A stretch of 64,000 nt of DNA from Mailhella massiliensis (GCF_900155525.1 NZ_LT706951.1:867534-931533), one strand, 5' to 3'; counted from the stretch's first letter, positions 34,236 to 43,392 are shown. The notes: generated by a model from the letters alone, not told the origin. Numbers and translations are program-made.

Positions 34236-34697
34236 TTATTTCCTGCTGCTCGTAAACGAGCTGACGGGCCGTTCTACCAGGCTATACTGGTCTGTTATTT
34301 TGTCTCGTTCTTCCTGCTCCCTCACATATTTGATGATGGTCGCCTCATTTACTCCCACCGTGCTGACAAAATAACCGGTACACCAGAAATGGCGATTGCC
34401 GAACTTGTAGCGCAGATGCGGAAAACTCTCGAATATCATCAGGGAACTCTTCCCTTTCAAATACCCCATGATCTGCGCCACGCTATACCTGGGCGGAATC
34501 TTGACGCACATATGAATATGGTCCACACACGCATTTGCTTCCACTATCTCTATTCCTTTGTATTCACACAGTTTTCTCAGAATTTCGCCGATCGTTCTGC
34601 GATACCTTCCGTATACCAGCTTGCGTCTGAATTTCGGAGCGAAAACAATGTGATACTTGCAGCTCCAACGGGTATGGTTTAAACTCTGGTCATTCAT
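34236..34697 (-). CDS. tnpA: IS200-type Y1 transposase TnpA
   Basis: This 153-residue HUH-type transposase has YHIVFAPKFRR near the N-terminus, the HUH pair in CVDHIHMCVKIPP, and the catalytic tyrosine in IIKYVREQE. It cuts and joins single-stranded DNA at the IS ends. The ATG at 34697 is chosen because AAAGGAAC precedes it; upstream in-frame residues are not conserved. It appears intact and potentially active. Confidence 0.92.
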   Translation of the reverse strand: MNDQSLNHTRWSCKYHIVFAPKFRRKLVYGRYRRTIGEILRKLCEYKGIEIVEANACVDHIHMCVKIPPRYSVAQIMGYLKGKSSLMIFESFPHLRYKFGNRHFWCTGYFVSTVGVNEATIIKYVREQEERDKITDQYSLVERPVSSFTSSRK

Positions 34698-34826
34698 TAT
34701 TGGGTTCCTTTGTGTATAGATTTCGAGTCGAGACAACTGGTTATCTCACAAAGGAACCCCTTTTTTAACTTATGTAAAGGCTTCGCCTTTTTGGAACTCC
34801 CCGCATAGCGGGGAGTTTTCAATCTT

Positions 34827-34858
34827 AAAAAAGCGCCGCCTTCGTCATCGAAGGCGGC
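34827..34858 (-). terminator. Minus-strand intrinsic terminator
   Basis: A perfect 10-bp stem (GCCGCCTTCG/CGAAGGCGGC, loop TCAT) is followed on the minus strand by GCTTTTTT. It would end transcripts from the LysR gene at 35.3 kb. Confidence 0.7.
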
Positions 34859-35255
34859 ATGACACGACGGCAGAGGCGTTTTTTACCGGAAGGGAACTCC
34901 CGTCCACGCTCTTCGTCCCTTCCTCATGACGGCCCCCCGCAGGCGCGGATGACGCGAAGGCCCGGTTCCCCCTGCCCTCGCGGGAGACGCGCAAGGCCTT
35001 TTGCGCCGGACACGCCGCCCGTATGCGGGGCCTGCACGATTCGGCCCCGGCTGCGCGCAGGTCCATGGAGGCTGCGCGGCCCGGCCGCCTGAAAAACGCC
35101 GGGGCGCCGAGCGTTGAGAAAAGGTTCTTTCCTGCCAGGCCGGGCAGCAACGGAAAAGCGGTATGCCTTTGTACCGCGGGCACACGGCAACACAGGCCCT
35201 GCGTCAGCTTTTCCGCTGGGCCGTCTTGTCCGGCTGCGCGGCGCAGCGCCATGGT
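34859..35255 (+). repeat. Degenerate R1-type repeat; no gene
   Basis: Blocks GCGGGGCCTGCACGATTCGG (35033), GCGCGGCCCGGCCGCCTGAA (35074) and GAGCGTTGAGAAAAGG (35110) match the R1 family in order, but no GTGAA hairpin survives. No gene is seen. Confidence 0.6.
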
Positions 35256-36143
35256 TCAGGCCCATTCCTTTTTCAGAAGTTCCAGAAATTCCCGCTGCTT
35301 TTCGGCAAGGGGATGCTGCGGCGCAAGGGCCAGCACCACCCTGCGCCGGGGGAGCATGGGGCCGAGGTCGAACCTCTGCAGGTCGACCATGTCGTCCGGC
35401 AGGGCATGGACGCACACAATGGCCGCGCCGAGTCCGAGGCGCACGGCTTCCAGCGCAGCCACGGGGCTTGCCACATGCACGCGCACCGGCCCGGTGAGGG
35501 GAATGCCCGCATAGGCATCCAGCTCCGCAAGGCCGCTGGTGCCGGTAATGTAGATCATGGGCAGGGAAAAAAGCTGTTCCAGAGAAGGCTGCGGCCCCAG
35601 ATGCCGCACCAGAGAAGGATGCGCCACCAGCACCAGCGGGGAGGAAAAGAGCGGTATTTCCTCCAGCGTAGGGAGTATGTGCTCATGAAAGACCATGGCG
35701 CAGTCCAGTTCGCCGGAAAGCAGGGCGTGGCAGAGCGCGGGCGCGCCTTCAAAATGCAGGGAAAAATCCAGTCCCGGCAGAGCGGCGCCGTGCCGCGCTA
35801 TGGCCTTGAGCACCGGCGACTGCAGAAGCGCCAGCGCGCCGAGCCGCAGCACCTCCCTTTTTTCCTGAAAATTTTTCAGTTCGCAGCAGATGGTGAAAAG
35901 CGTATTGCCCAGCGCCGGAATGCGCGAGTGGAGAAAACGCCCGGCGGGAAGCAGGCGCAGGGACCGCCCCGCCTTGCGCTCGAACAGGGGCATCCCCAGT
36001 TCCTCTTCCAGCTTCTGTATCTGCTGGCTCACGGCCGAAGGGGTAAGGCAGAGTATGGCGGCTGCGCGGCGTATGCTCCGGGTTTCGGCCACATAGTAGA
36101 AAGGCCGCAGATATTGAATAAGACTTACGTTGATATCGTTCAT
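35256..36143 (-). CDS. LysR-family transcriptional regulator
   Basis: This 295-residue regulator has a winged helix-turn-helix (residues 6-65, with RRAAAILCLTPSAVSQQIQ and the family LEEELGMPLFERKAG) and a two-lobed effector domain. The ATG at 36143 begins MNDINVSLIQYL. It is transcribed away from the TRAP binding protein and MFS genes but is separated from them by a large repeat, so it may or may not control them. Its terminator is probably at 34827-34858. Confidence 0.88.
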   Translation of the reverse strand: MNDINVSLIQYLRPFYYVAETRSIRRAAAILCLTPSAVSQQIQKLEEELGMPLFERKAGRSLRLLPAGRFLHSRIPALGNTLFTICCELKNFQEKREVLRLGALALLQSPVLKAIARHGAALPGLDFSLHFEGAPALCHALLSGELDCAMVFHEHILPTLEEIPLFSSPLVLVAHPSLVRHLGPQPSLEQLFSLPMIYITGTSGLAELDAYAGIPLTGPVRVHVASPVAALEAVRLGLGAAIVCVHALPDDMVDLQRFDLGPMLPRRRVVLALAPQHPLAEKQREFLELLKKEWA

Positions 36144-36227
36144 GGTTTCAGCCCCGCCCCGGGCGATGCGCCCGCACGGCAATGCTTCAGTATGCCGGAT
36201 TTGAGGCCGAAGGTCAAAACGTCGCCC

Positions 36228-36850
36228 GAGTGACGCGAAGGCCCGCCGGCTCTGGACCTGCGGTACGGACTGCGGGCTTGTACGGAGGCTGTTACGCTTG
36301 ACGCCGCATGTGAACTGCGGCTGCCTGCGCTTCCGGCCCGAACGCCTGAAAGCGCACGGGGGCCCCGGAGCGTTGAAGAACGCGTTATTTCTTTACGGAC
36401 GAAAACGGAATGATACGTTGAAAAAACATTATCTTTCAGAACGGGAGCAGAATGAAGCAACGGCCCATGTTCAACGCTCCCCTGCTCCAGACATCCTTTC
36501 CCTTGACACGACGGCCCGGCGAAGCCGGGACGGAGTCGGCCTGCGCGAGCGGGCACGGAGTGCACGCTCACACTGAGACCGCGGCCCGAACGAGGCGGGC
36601 AAGGCCTTTCCGCGCCCGGCGGCCATACGGTACGGCAACGCTTTCCGCGCCCTGCCCAGAGGACAGACTGCGGAGAACCACGCCCTCCGCGCCGGAGCCG
36701 TGCCGCGAAGACGCGGCGGAAGCCTGCCCGGGCCTGCCCTTCCGTGCCCGAAATTCTCCCGGAAAAAGCCGTGAGCCGGAGGAGAGCCTTTGCCTTCCCC
36801 CACGCTTTCGCCCTGCCGGACGAGGGGGTCCGGGGGGAATCATTCCCCCC
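36228..36850 (+). repeat. Composite repeat copy B
   Basis: Modules follow in the same order as in copy A: a GTGAA-loop hairpin at 36303-36321 (stem GCCGCA/TGCGGC); GGAGCGTTGAAGAACGCG (about 36377); TTGACACGACGGCCCGGC (36502); a nested hairpin at 36545-36571, in which the inner stem is GCAC/GTGC instead of GTCC/GGAC; and a terminal palindrome GGGGGGAATCATTCCCCCC at 36832-36850 in place of GGGGGAGATTATCTCCCCC. The changed bases remain paired. No gene is seen from 36144 to 37011. Confidence 0.85.
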
Positions 36851-37011
36851 GGCGCCTTTCCCGCCTTTCCTGCCTTTCCTGCGGACAGTGTACATCCTCA
36901 CTGAACACCCGGGCAAATTTTATTGATTGACGAAAGAGGGATAATTCCCTGTGATACGAAAAGAACAAGGGAAGGCGGAGTGCCTTTCCGCAAGTGGAAA
37001 AAGGAGGACGT

Positions 37012-38088
37012 ATGCTTAAACACATGACCGGACTGGCTGCGGCTCTTATCGGGCTTTCGCTCTGTGTCTGCCCCCATGCGGAAGCGAAGGGCTTCCGGCA
37101 TCTTTCGTTCAACGGGGGCTATGCGATTTCGCATCCTTCGGTGGAATATGTGTGGAAGGACTTCATGGCGGAAGCGGAAAAAGCGTTTCCGGGCAAGAAC
37201 GGTCTGAGCTTCGACTATTTTGCGACGAACGAGCTTTTCCCTGAAACGGAAGGCATCATGGCGGTTGCGGACGGCCGTGTGGACTTCGGGCGCGTGCGGC
37301 CTTCGCTTTTCCCGGGCAAGATGAACCTGCTTTCGGTGGTGGACGTTCCGGGCCTCTTCTCCAACGCCATCACGGGCAGCGTGGTGATGCAGGAACTCAT
37401 TGAAGCGTTCCCCGAAGTACAGAAGGAACTGCCCCCGAACTCTCAGTGCTTCACCTCCTGGGTATCGGCCACCTATCAGGTGCACACCATCAAGCCGGTG
37501 AAGAGCCTTGCGGAGCTCAAGGGTCACAAGCTGGTGGTATGGGATGCGGTCACCATTGAAATCGCCAAGGCGCTGGGCGCGAACCCCATCCGTCTGCCTT
37601 CTCCCGACACCTATCTCGCGCTTTCCAAGGGCATGGCGGACGGCGTGCTCTGCCCCATGGCTCCGGTGCGCTCCTTCAAGATTTCGGAAGCCACGAAGTA
37701 TCACCTCATGCTGAACACGGGCGTGACGGGCTTCAACATCAGCATTCACAAGCCGCTGTGGGATGAAATGCCCGCGGACATGCAGAACTGGCTCAAGGAA
37801 AAGGGCGGCGTGAACATGGCGCTTGCCATCGGCAAGAGCCTGGAAGACGGCGCGAAGGAAGACGCGGAATGGATGCGCCGGCAGGGGCATGAATTCTATG
37901 AACTTTCCGATGCCGACCATGCGGCGCTCATGAAGGCGCTCGCGCCCTTCCTCGACCACTGGAAGAACGAGGTGTGCAAGGACGAATCGCCGGAACTCGT
38001 GCAGAAGGTGCTCACCTTCGTGCAGGAAAGAAACAAGTTCCACATGGAAGAACTGCGCGCCGGCAAGTACGGCAACTACGACCTGTAA
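37012..38088 (+). CDS. TRAP transporter substrate-binding protein (DctP/TAXI-like)
   Basis: This 358-residue periplasmic binding protein has a signal peptide ending HAEA-KG at about residue 25. The DctP-type fold is marked by VEYVWKDFMAEAEKAF, ADGRVDFGRVRPSLFPG, SLAELKGHKLVVWD and a C-terminal helix array. It captures an organic acid for a TRAP permease. No dctQ/dctM is adjacent; an MFS gene follows after a strong terminator. AAAGGAGG sits six bases before the ATG. Codons here contain more TCG and GCG endings than most neighbours. Confidence 0.85.
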   Translation: MLKHMTGLAAALIGLSLCVCPHAEAKGFRHLSFNGGYAISHPSVEYVWKDFMAEAEKAFPGKNGLSFDYFATNELFPETEGIMAVADGRVDFGRVRPSLFPGKMNLLSVVDVPGLFSNAITGSVVMQELIEAFPEVQKELPPNSQCFTSWVSATYQVHTIKPVKSLAELKGHKLVVWDAVTIEIAKALGANPIRLPSPDTYLALSKGMADGVLCPMAPVRSFKISEATKYHLMLNTGVTGFNISIHKPLWDEMPADMQNWLKEKGGVNMALAIGKSLEDGAKEDAEWMRRQGHEFYELSDADHAALMKALAPFLDHWKNEVCKDESPELVQKVLTFVQERNKFHMEELRAGKYGNYDL

Positions 38089-38097
38089 CAGCCATCC

Positions 38098-38124
38098 GGG
38101 GGCGGGCATCCGCCCCCTTTTTTT
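38098..38124 (+). terminator. Intrinsic terminator after the TRAP binding protein
   Basis: A perfect 8-bp stem (GGGGGCGG/CCGCCCCC, loop GCAT) is followed by seven T residues. Its U-run ends only five bases before the next annotated ATG. Confidence 0.88.
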
Positions 38125-38129
38125 CCGCC

Positions 38130-39350
38130 ATGTTTCCTTTGTATAAAACGCTTCTTTTCAGCACGCTGTGCGCGGCGTACATGCTGGTGTTCATTCAGAA
38201 CGCGGCCATTACGGTGCTTGCTCCCGGCGTGATGAAAGACCTTGCCCTTTCGCCGGAAGCCATGGGCAGGCTGAGCTGCGTGTACCTGTGCGCGTATGCG
38301 GTCATGCAGTTCTTTTCCGGGCTGATTTCCTCGCGCCTGGGGCCGCGCCTGCTCATGGGGCTGCAGTTTGCGCTGGCGGCAGGGGGCGGGCTTCTTTTCG
38401 CCTCCTCCTCGGGGCTGGGCACGGCCCTGCCGGGCAGAATGCTCAACGGGCTGGGCATGGCCGGGGTGATGGTGTCCTCGTTCGTGCTGTTCGGGCGCTG
38501 GTTTGCGCCCTCCATGTTCTCGCGCCTGTGCACGGCGTTCTTCGTCGCCGGGGGGCTGGGCGGCTTTCTGGCCACCACGCCGCTCGCGCTGCTTACCCAG
38601 ACGTGCGGCTGGCGCTTTTCCTGCGCGGCGCTCGCCTGTGCTTCCGCCGCGCTTTCCGCCGCCCTTTTTCTTGTGGTACGCAACTTTCCCCCGGGGAGAG
38701 AAGGCGCTTCCGCGTCTTCTGCCCGCAGCCTGAAGGAAGATCTGCGCGCCCTTGCCGCAAACGGGCCGCTGTGGCGGCTGTTTCTGCTCTTTGTTGCTCT
38801 GGCAAGCTCGTATTTCGTGTTTCACGGGCTGTGGGGAGGGGTGTATCTGCAGCAGGCGCACGGGCTTTCCCCGGCGCAGGCGGGCAATATTCTGGCCATG
38901 GGAGCGGCGGGCCATATTGCGGGCGCGCCCTTCGTCACCTGGCTGAGCGAAGGCGTGCTGCATTCCCACCGCAGAACCTTCCTTCTGGCCGGGCTGCTCG
39001 GCGCGGCGTCGTTCGGCGCCATCATCGTTTTCGGAGACATGCTGCCCGTATGGGGGCTTTACGCCGCATCTCTCGGCATCGGCATTGCGGCCAACGGGCC
39101 CAACCCCATCGCGTATTCCGCAGCCCGCGCGCTCGTGGGTTCGGAAGCCATGGGCGCGGTGGGCGGACTCATGGCCTCGGGCATGTTCATGACCGGGGCG
39201 CTGCTCCAGAACCTTTCCGGCCTCATTCTGGAAAACATGCAGGGCGCTTCGCTCCATGCCGGATTCTCCGCCGCCTTCCTGCCCATCGCGGCGCTCGGCC
39301 TTCTGGCCGCCCTGCTCAGTCTGCGACTGCCGGAAACGTGCCCGAAATAA
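38130..39350 (+). CDS. Major facilitator superfamily transporter
   Basis: This 406-residue carrier has about twelve hydrophobic helices and the MFS loop 2-3 motif SGLISSRLGPRLLMG (about residues 60-75). A central charged loop (about 190-215) separates two six-helix bundles. The substrate is unknown. The ATG at 38130 begins MFPLYKTLLF, which suits the first helix, yet it follows the terminator U-run with no ribosome site. Either initiation is unusual or a later Met is used (MLVFIQNAAI, about residue 18). The terminator between it and the binding protein means expression depends on read-through or an unseen promoter. Confidence 0.82.
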   Translation: MFPLYKTLLFSTLCAAYMLVFIQNAAITVLAPGVMKDLALSPEAMGRLSCVYLCAYAVMQFFSGLISSRLGPRLLMGLQFALAAGGGLLFASSSGLGTALPGRMLNGLGMAGVMVSSFVLFGRWFAPSMFSRLCTAFFVAGGLGGFLATTPLALLTQTCGWRFSCAALACASAALSAALFLVVRNFPPGREGASASSARSLKEDLRALAANGPLWRLFLLFVALASSYFVFHGLWGGVYLQQAHGLSPAQAGNILAMGAAGHIAGAPFVTWLSEGVLHSHRRTFLLAGLLGAASFGAIIVFGDMLPVWGLYAASLGIGIAANGPNPIAYSAARALVGSEAMGAVGGLMASGMFMTGALLQNLSGLILENMQGASLHAGFSAAFLPIAALGLLAALLSLRLPETCPK

Positions 39351-39793
39351 AAACTTCTTCCCCTCGACCGGACACGGCGGAAAACCGGGCATGTTTCCCG
39401 CAAAGCCGCCTTCCGGCCGCAGGCCGGAGCCTTCTTTTCCCGTTCCTCCCTGCCCGGATGCGCGGGCAGCGTCCCGGAAAAAAACGAAAGGTACGGGAAG
39501 GCCGCGCCCGCCTTTCCCGGCGCTTCATGCATGACGGAATTTCCCCGCGCTTTCCCGGAAAAGCCGTGAAAAACGGCGTCGGCCCCCCTTGCCGTGACGC
39601 GGCGTTCCTTCCGTCTGCCGGAACCGTTGCCTCTCCGCCCTGCCGCGGCGGGAAACGGCCGCCCCGTCATGCGCGGGGCTTTTCATGCGGCGTTTTCCAC
39701 GGGTTCCCATGCGCCCGACAAGGGAAACGAAGGGATGCGCCCTCGCCCCGGGCCGGCAGCCGTTCCGCCCATGGGCCTCTTGCGGAGGAAATG
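39351..39793. other. Gene-free spacer between convergent genes
   Basis: Between the MFS gene and the minus-strand regulator no gene is seen. An 8-bp hairpin (TTCCGGCC/GGCCGGAG, about 39411-39429) followed by CTTCTTTT may terminate the MFS transcript. Confidence 0.4.
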
Positions 39794-40510
39794 TCAGGTT
39801 CTCGGCATGTAGTCCAGGCGAAAGCCGACCTTCGGCACCGTTTTCAGAATGGGCTTGTTGATATTCTGAAGCGCTCTGCGCAGCTGATGAATCGCCACCT
39901 GAAAGGCGTTGCTGTTCGGCGGCGTATTGCCGTAAAGACGGGATTTCAGCTCGTGATGGCTGACGACTCTGGGAGCCGACTTCATCAGACAGGAAAGCAG
40001 CGTGAACAGCTGGGGGGAAAGCGCGAGTTCCTTCCCTTCGCTGGTCACGGTATGCGCCTCCATGTCTATCTCGATGCCTTCCCACGATATGCTGGTGGAA
40101 AAGAAATGCTTCTGCGCCAGGCGTATGCCTGCAAGGAGCCTGACTTCAAACTCCAGCATGTGGATGGGAACGGAGATGACCCCGTCGGCGCCGCCGTCAA
40201 TATAGTATTGAAAGTGTTCCCATGAAGTTTCCTTAGCCATAAGAAATATGATTCCGCTGTAGCCGTTCAGGCGCAGCCTTCCGTACAAGGGAATACCCTG
40301 CCTGTCCTTCATATCGCTGTCAAAGATCAGGGCATCATAATTTGATGTAAGGAGAGCTTCCAAAAGTTCATCACTGTTTGAGCAATTATCGAGATGATAG
40401 CCAATAGGCTCCATATAATTAAAAATATTCAACATAAGTTCCCTATTGCCTGTGCAGATAAGGAATTTAAGATTCGGAATGGAAACCTGTCTTCTCAGGG
40501 TTTCTATCAT
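39794..40510 (-). CDS. Atypical OmpR-family response regulator
   Basis: This 238-residue protein has an N-terminal receiver-like domain and a C-terminal winged helix (from about residue 140: LALSPQLFTLLSCLMK, then ILKTVPKVGFRL). An aspartate in DALIFDSDM occupies the phosphorylation position. The acidic pair that normally follows the first strand is absent (KFLICTGNREL), so phosphorylation may be lost or altered. No sensor kinase is nearby. AAGGAG precedes the ATG at 40510. A Fur-like site lies about 50 bp upstream. Confidence 0.8.
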   Translation of the reverse strand: MIETLRRQVSIPNLKFLICTGNRELMLNIFNYMEPIGYHLDNCSNSDELLEALLTSNYDALIFDSDMKDRQGIPLYGRLRLNGYSGIIFLMAKETSWEHFQYYIDGGADGVISVPIHMLEFEVRLLAGIRLAQKHFFSTSISWEGIEIDMEAHTVTSEGKELALSPQLFTLLSCLMKSAPRVVSHHELKSRLYGNTPPNSNAFQVAIHQLRRALQNINKPILKTVPKVGFRLDYMPRT

Positions 40511-40559
40511 CACTTTTCTCCTTGTAAAATTTTTCAAAGAGCGTGATCACTCATGTTAT

Positions 40560-40578
40560 CATAATGATAATCTTTATA
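40560..40578 (-). promoter_or_regulatory. Fur-box-like operator upstream of the response regulator
   Basis: On the minus strand TATAAAGATTATCATTATG matches the 19-bp Fur consensus GATAATGATTATCATTATC at 16 of 19 positions. The surrounding DNA is AT-rich and lies between the regulator start and the porin stop, so only the regulator can be its target. Confidence 0.55.
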
Positions 40579-40644
40579 TATCTTGCTTTTATATTTCATA
40601 TTCTTTCAAAATTATAATTTATTACTAATAAATTTCATGAAGAT

Positions 40645-40679
40645 ATGAAAATGTGGGGGGAGAGAGGTGCCCCCCCCAC
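40645..40679 (-). terminator. Terminator of the porin gene
   Basis: A GTGGGGGG/CCCCCCAC stem (40653-40679) is followed on the minus strand by ATTTTC. It begins 24 bp after the porin stop. Confidence 0.65.
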
Positions 40680-40702
40680 AAAAGCTTACCACCGAAATAC
40701 GT

Positions 40703-42079
40703 TTAGAACTTGTAGCTGAAGGTCAGAGCCGTGCTCCAGGAATCCTTGTCGATGTCGTGGGCGGAGGCCCAGGCCACATGGTCGCCTTCATCATAGTCGG
40801 TGATGATGTAGGCAAGTTCGAGGCACGCGCTCAGGTTCTTGTAGATGTTATAGGTGCTAGCCAGGTTGAATTCCACGGCATTGTCGCGGGAGGTCATGTA
40901 ATGCACGGGGTTGATGTCCGCCCCGGACGTTCTGAGCGCATTACCGGCCTCGTTGGTGCCCTGGAACCAGCTCACGGTGAAGGTATGGCTCAGGCCTTCA
41001 AGGAAGCTGACATTCTCGATGCCGGCCTGCAGGCCCCAGGTGCCGGCAATGGAATGGCGGGTATTGTTGTCATAAAGGCCGAATTCGCCGCCGGTATAGG
41101 CAATGGTGGGATGGAAGCGGCCCGCCCAGGAAGGAATCCAGTCCTGCCCGAGGTACTGCACGTCCTTGTCGTCGCCGGAAGCATACCAGCCGCCGAAAAC
41201 GGGCCTGCCCCAGTCGGTGTCATAGGAGGCCTTCGCCTGGACGTACCAGCCGCTTCTGTCGTTGGGGAGCATACCGTCGGTGGTGTCGTAGGCAATCATG
41301 CCGTAGGCGCCGGACACCTTGAGCCGGAACGGATCGAAACGGCTCATGATGAAGTTGGTACCCGCCCAGAAGGCATTGCCGTCGGCCAGAACCATGTCGC
41401 CGATGAAGTCGCCGTTGCTGAGCTTGTTCTCCCTGGACTTGTCCAGCGCGGCGTACATCACATAGGGAGAGAAGGAGAAGCCGTCGAACCGGAAGTTCGT
41501 CATGACGCTGAAGAAGTCGGACTTTCTGGACTGGTCGGTATCGTTGCCGTACCCGAATGCGTCGTCGCCCTCGCTGTCATAGGCGCCGCGCAGCCAGAAG
41601 GCGGAAACATCCAGCCAGTCGGCAACAGGGGCGGAAACGGAAATACCGTCTCTGCCCTGCCAGCCGGGATGCATGACCGCGTTTTTGCCGAAGGCATCTT
41701 CAGGCAGACCGATGAGCTGACGACCCATGCGGACCTTCACCCCGGTCTGGGGAATCATCCAGTCGACATAGGCCTGACGCATACCGATGGCGGTGCTGTT
41801 GCCGGAAGGATCGGAACCCCAGTCATACACGCCGGTGCTGTCGGGGCTGGTACCGGTCTGAACCTGGAAGTAGCCGGACAGGTATTCGCTGGCGGTGAGC
41901 GACATGCCGAGACGCAGACGCTGACCGGCGTTGTCGAAATTCTGACCGGTACCGGCGCGTTCGCCCGTAATGAAGTTGATCAGGTATTCGCCGTCCACCT
42001 TGACGTCGACGGCGGACGCAGGAGCATACGCCGAAACGGTAAGCCCTGCCGCAAGAAGAAGTGTGGCAATTTTTTTCAT
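40703..42079 (-). CDS. Outer-membrane homotrimeric porin (Desulfovibrio type)
   Basis: This 458-residue porin has a signal peptide (MKKIATLLLAAG..., cleavage after ASA at about 23), sixteen-or-more alternating strands rich in aromatic residues, and the terminal phenylalanine of FSYKF. Its N-terminus, VDVKVDGEYLINF, and MGRQLIGLPEDAFG are like the porins abundant in Desulfovibrio outer membranes. The second ATG, at 42079, is preferred because AGAGGA is nine to ten bases before it. Codon use is even and strongly biased, as for a highly expressed gene. The leader is long (no obvious promoter within 100 bp). Confidence 0.88.
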   Translation of the reverse strand: MKKIATLLLAAGLTVSAYAPASAVDVKVDGEYLINFITGERAGTGQNFDNAGQRLRLGMSLTASEYLSGYFQVQTGTSPDSTGVYDWGSDPSGNSTAIGMRQAYVDWMIPQTGVKVRMGRQLIGLPEDAFGKNAVMHPGWQGRDGISVSAPVADWLDVSAFWLRGAYDSEGDDAFGYGNDTDQSRKSDFFSVMTNFRFDGFSFSPYVMYAALDKSRENKLSNGDFIGDMVLADGNAFWAGTNFIMSRFDPFRLKVSGAYGMIAYDTTDGMLPNDRSGWYVQAKASYDTDWGRPVFGGWYASGDDKDVQYLGQDWIPSWAGRFHPTIAYTGGEFGLYDNNTRHSIAGTWGLQAGIENVSFLEGLSHTFTVSWFQGTNEAGNALRTSGADINPVHYMTSRDNAVEFNLASTYNIYKNLSACLELAYIITDYDEGDHVAWASAHDIDKDSWSTALTFSYKF

Positions 42080-42598
42080 GGTGTTCATTCCTCTGAAAAA
42101 AGTTCTGACAATCGGAAAGGATCCCTCTTCCTTTCCGGTGTCACCTTAGCGCAGAGGGTGATGAGCAACTTTTTAGGAATCGCTTACAAAACCATTAAAA
42201 ATCATCTCCAATATTCCGGTATTATTGATGTATTTTTAATTTTTCCCGCAAGCCCGGGGGATTTCGCCTTTCCGGCCGCAGCCTGCGGAACAAACGGCCC
42301 TGCCCTCTTTTCCGCGCCCCGCCATGCCCTTCCGCCTCTTCCGCCCTCCCCGGATGTTCTGCAACGCGATGCGGGAAAGGCGGGCCCGAAGGCGCACGGC
42401 TTTCCCGTTCTTTTCCGGCGCCGCCCGCGCACGGCGGGAAAAAGAGGGTATTTCCGGCAAAAGTCTTGACAGAGGGGGAGATTTGCTTCCTTATGGACGC
42501 CATACCGGGGCCTGTTTCAGGGCTTCGGTTCGTGTTTTCCGGCAGGCGCGGCACCCCGCGCAAGGCAAACGTTCTTCTTTCGCACCAGGGAGCGCGGC
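42080..42598 (+). promoter_or_regulatory. Divergent spacer with candidate tauE promoter
   Basis: This segment holds no gene. TTGACA (42466-42471) lies 105-130 bp before the TauE ATG; the best -10, CCTTAT (42489-42494, 17-bp spacer), is weak. The 42160-42245 stretch is AT-rich and likely contains the porin promoter on the other strand. Confidence 0.4.
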
Positions 42599-43336
42599 AT
42601 GACCTTTGCCCAGCTTTTCTGTATTGCGGCCGTGTGGCTGCTCGGCGGCTTCATTCACGGGGTAACCTCCATAGGCGGCGGCATGATAGCCATGCCGGTG
42701 GTGACGTTCCTCACCACGCCGAGAGACGCCATTCTCATTTCCTGCCTTACGGGCTTCATTATTCCGCTGGCGCTGGCCATCATTTACCGGCGGCATATCC
42801 TGTGGCGCGAGGTGCTTTTTCTCACGCTGGGCTGCATTCCGGGCATTCCGGCCGGTCTTGCGCTGCTCACCACGGTTTCCGGCCCCGCGCTGCTCTTCGG
42901 CGTGGGCGTGATGCTGATATTCTTCGTGGCGTGGCAGTATCTTTCGCGCAAGGTGCGGCCTTCGCTGCCGTATCATCCCCTGACCGCCTTCATCGCCGGT
43001 GTGGCGGGGGCGTTCCTCACCTCCTGCACCAGTCTGGGCGGGCCCGTGCTTGCGGTGTACGCGGCCTTCCGCGGCTGGGAAAAGGAAAAGGCGCTCGCCT
43101 CCACCAGCATGTTCTTCAACTTCCTCAACGTGGGCCTCATTTTCGGCCAGTGGCAGGCGGGCCTTTACTCCGAAAGCCTCATCAGCGCGGTTTCGGTTTC
43201 CCTGCCCAGCGCGGTTCTCGGCGTGCTCATCAGCATTCCCGTGGTGCGCCGCATGCCGCAGCAGGCCTTCCGCAAGCTGCTGCTCGGCATGATTCTCCTC
43301 TCCGGGCTCGTGCTGCTCTACCGTTCGGTGATGTAG
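42599..43336 (+). CDS. TauE/SafE-family sulfite or anion exporter
   Basis: This 245-residue membrane protein has about eight helices with the family repeats GGFIHGVTSIGGGMIAMPVV (residues 16-35) and GAFLTSCTSLGGPVLAVY. The family exports sulfite, sulfoacetate or related organosulfur anions. In a sulfonate-using Desulfovibrionaceae this is plausible, but the substrate is inferred. GGGAG is seven bases before the ATG. A terminator at 43359-43392 closes the gene. Confidence 0.85.
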   Translation: MTFAQLFCIAAVWLLGGFIHGVTSIGGGMIAMPVVTFLTTPRDAILISCLTGFIIPLALAIIYRRHILWREVLFLTLGCIPGIPAGLALLTTVSGPALLFGVGVMLIFFVAWQYLSRKVRPSLPYHPLTAFIAGVAGAFLTSCTSLGGPVLAVYAAFRGWEKEKALASTSMFFNFLNVGLIFGQWQAGLYSESLISAVSVSLPSAVLGVLISIPVVRRMPQQAFRKLLLGMILLSGLVLLYRSVM

Positions 43337-43358
43337 GCCCGGCCTGAAATGTTCCGCA

Positions 43359-43392
43359 GCCCGCTTTTGTTCCGGCAAAGGCGGGCTTTTTT
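43359..43392 (+). terminator. Intrinsic terminator of the TauE gene
   Basis: An 11-bp stem with one wobble pair (GCCCGCTTTTG/CAAAGGCGGGC, loop TTCCGG) is followed by six T residues. Confidence 0.85.

Larger units (their letters stand above)
34139..34827 (-). mobile_element. IS200/IS605-family insertion sequence (ends approximate)
   Basis: A Y1 transposase is flanked by subterminal hairpins, as in the IS200 group, which moves as single-stranded DNA. On one side are ACCGCCCC/GGGGCGGT (34141-34161) and GCCCTCTTAAGAGGGC. On the other are AAAGGCTTCGCCTTT and AACTCCCCGC/GCGGGGAGTT (about 34794-34817). No target duplication is expected. There is no accessory tnpB. Exact tips cannot be fixed without an empty site. 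Confidence 0.7.

Noticed and set aside
34236-34697. REP-associated transposase (RAYT) that could explain the palindromic repeats
   Set aside because: The protein has the standard IS200 TnpA layout and its flanking hairpins belong to its own IS. It lacks extra RAYT features, and the R1/R2 repeats do not flank it.
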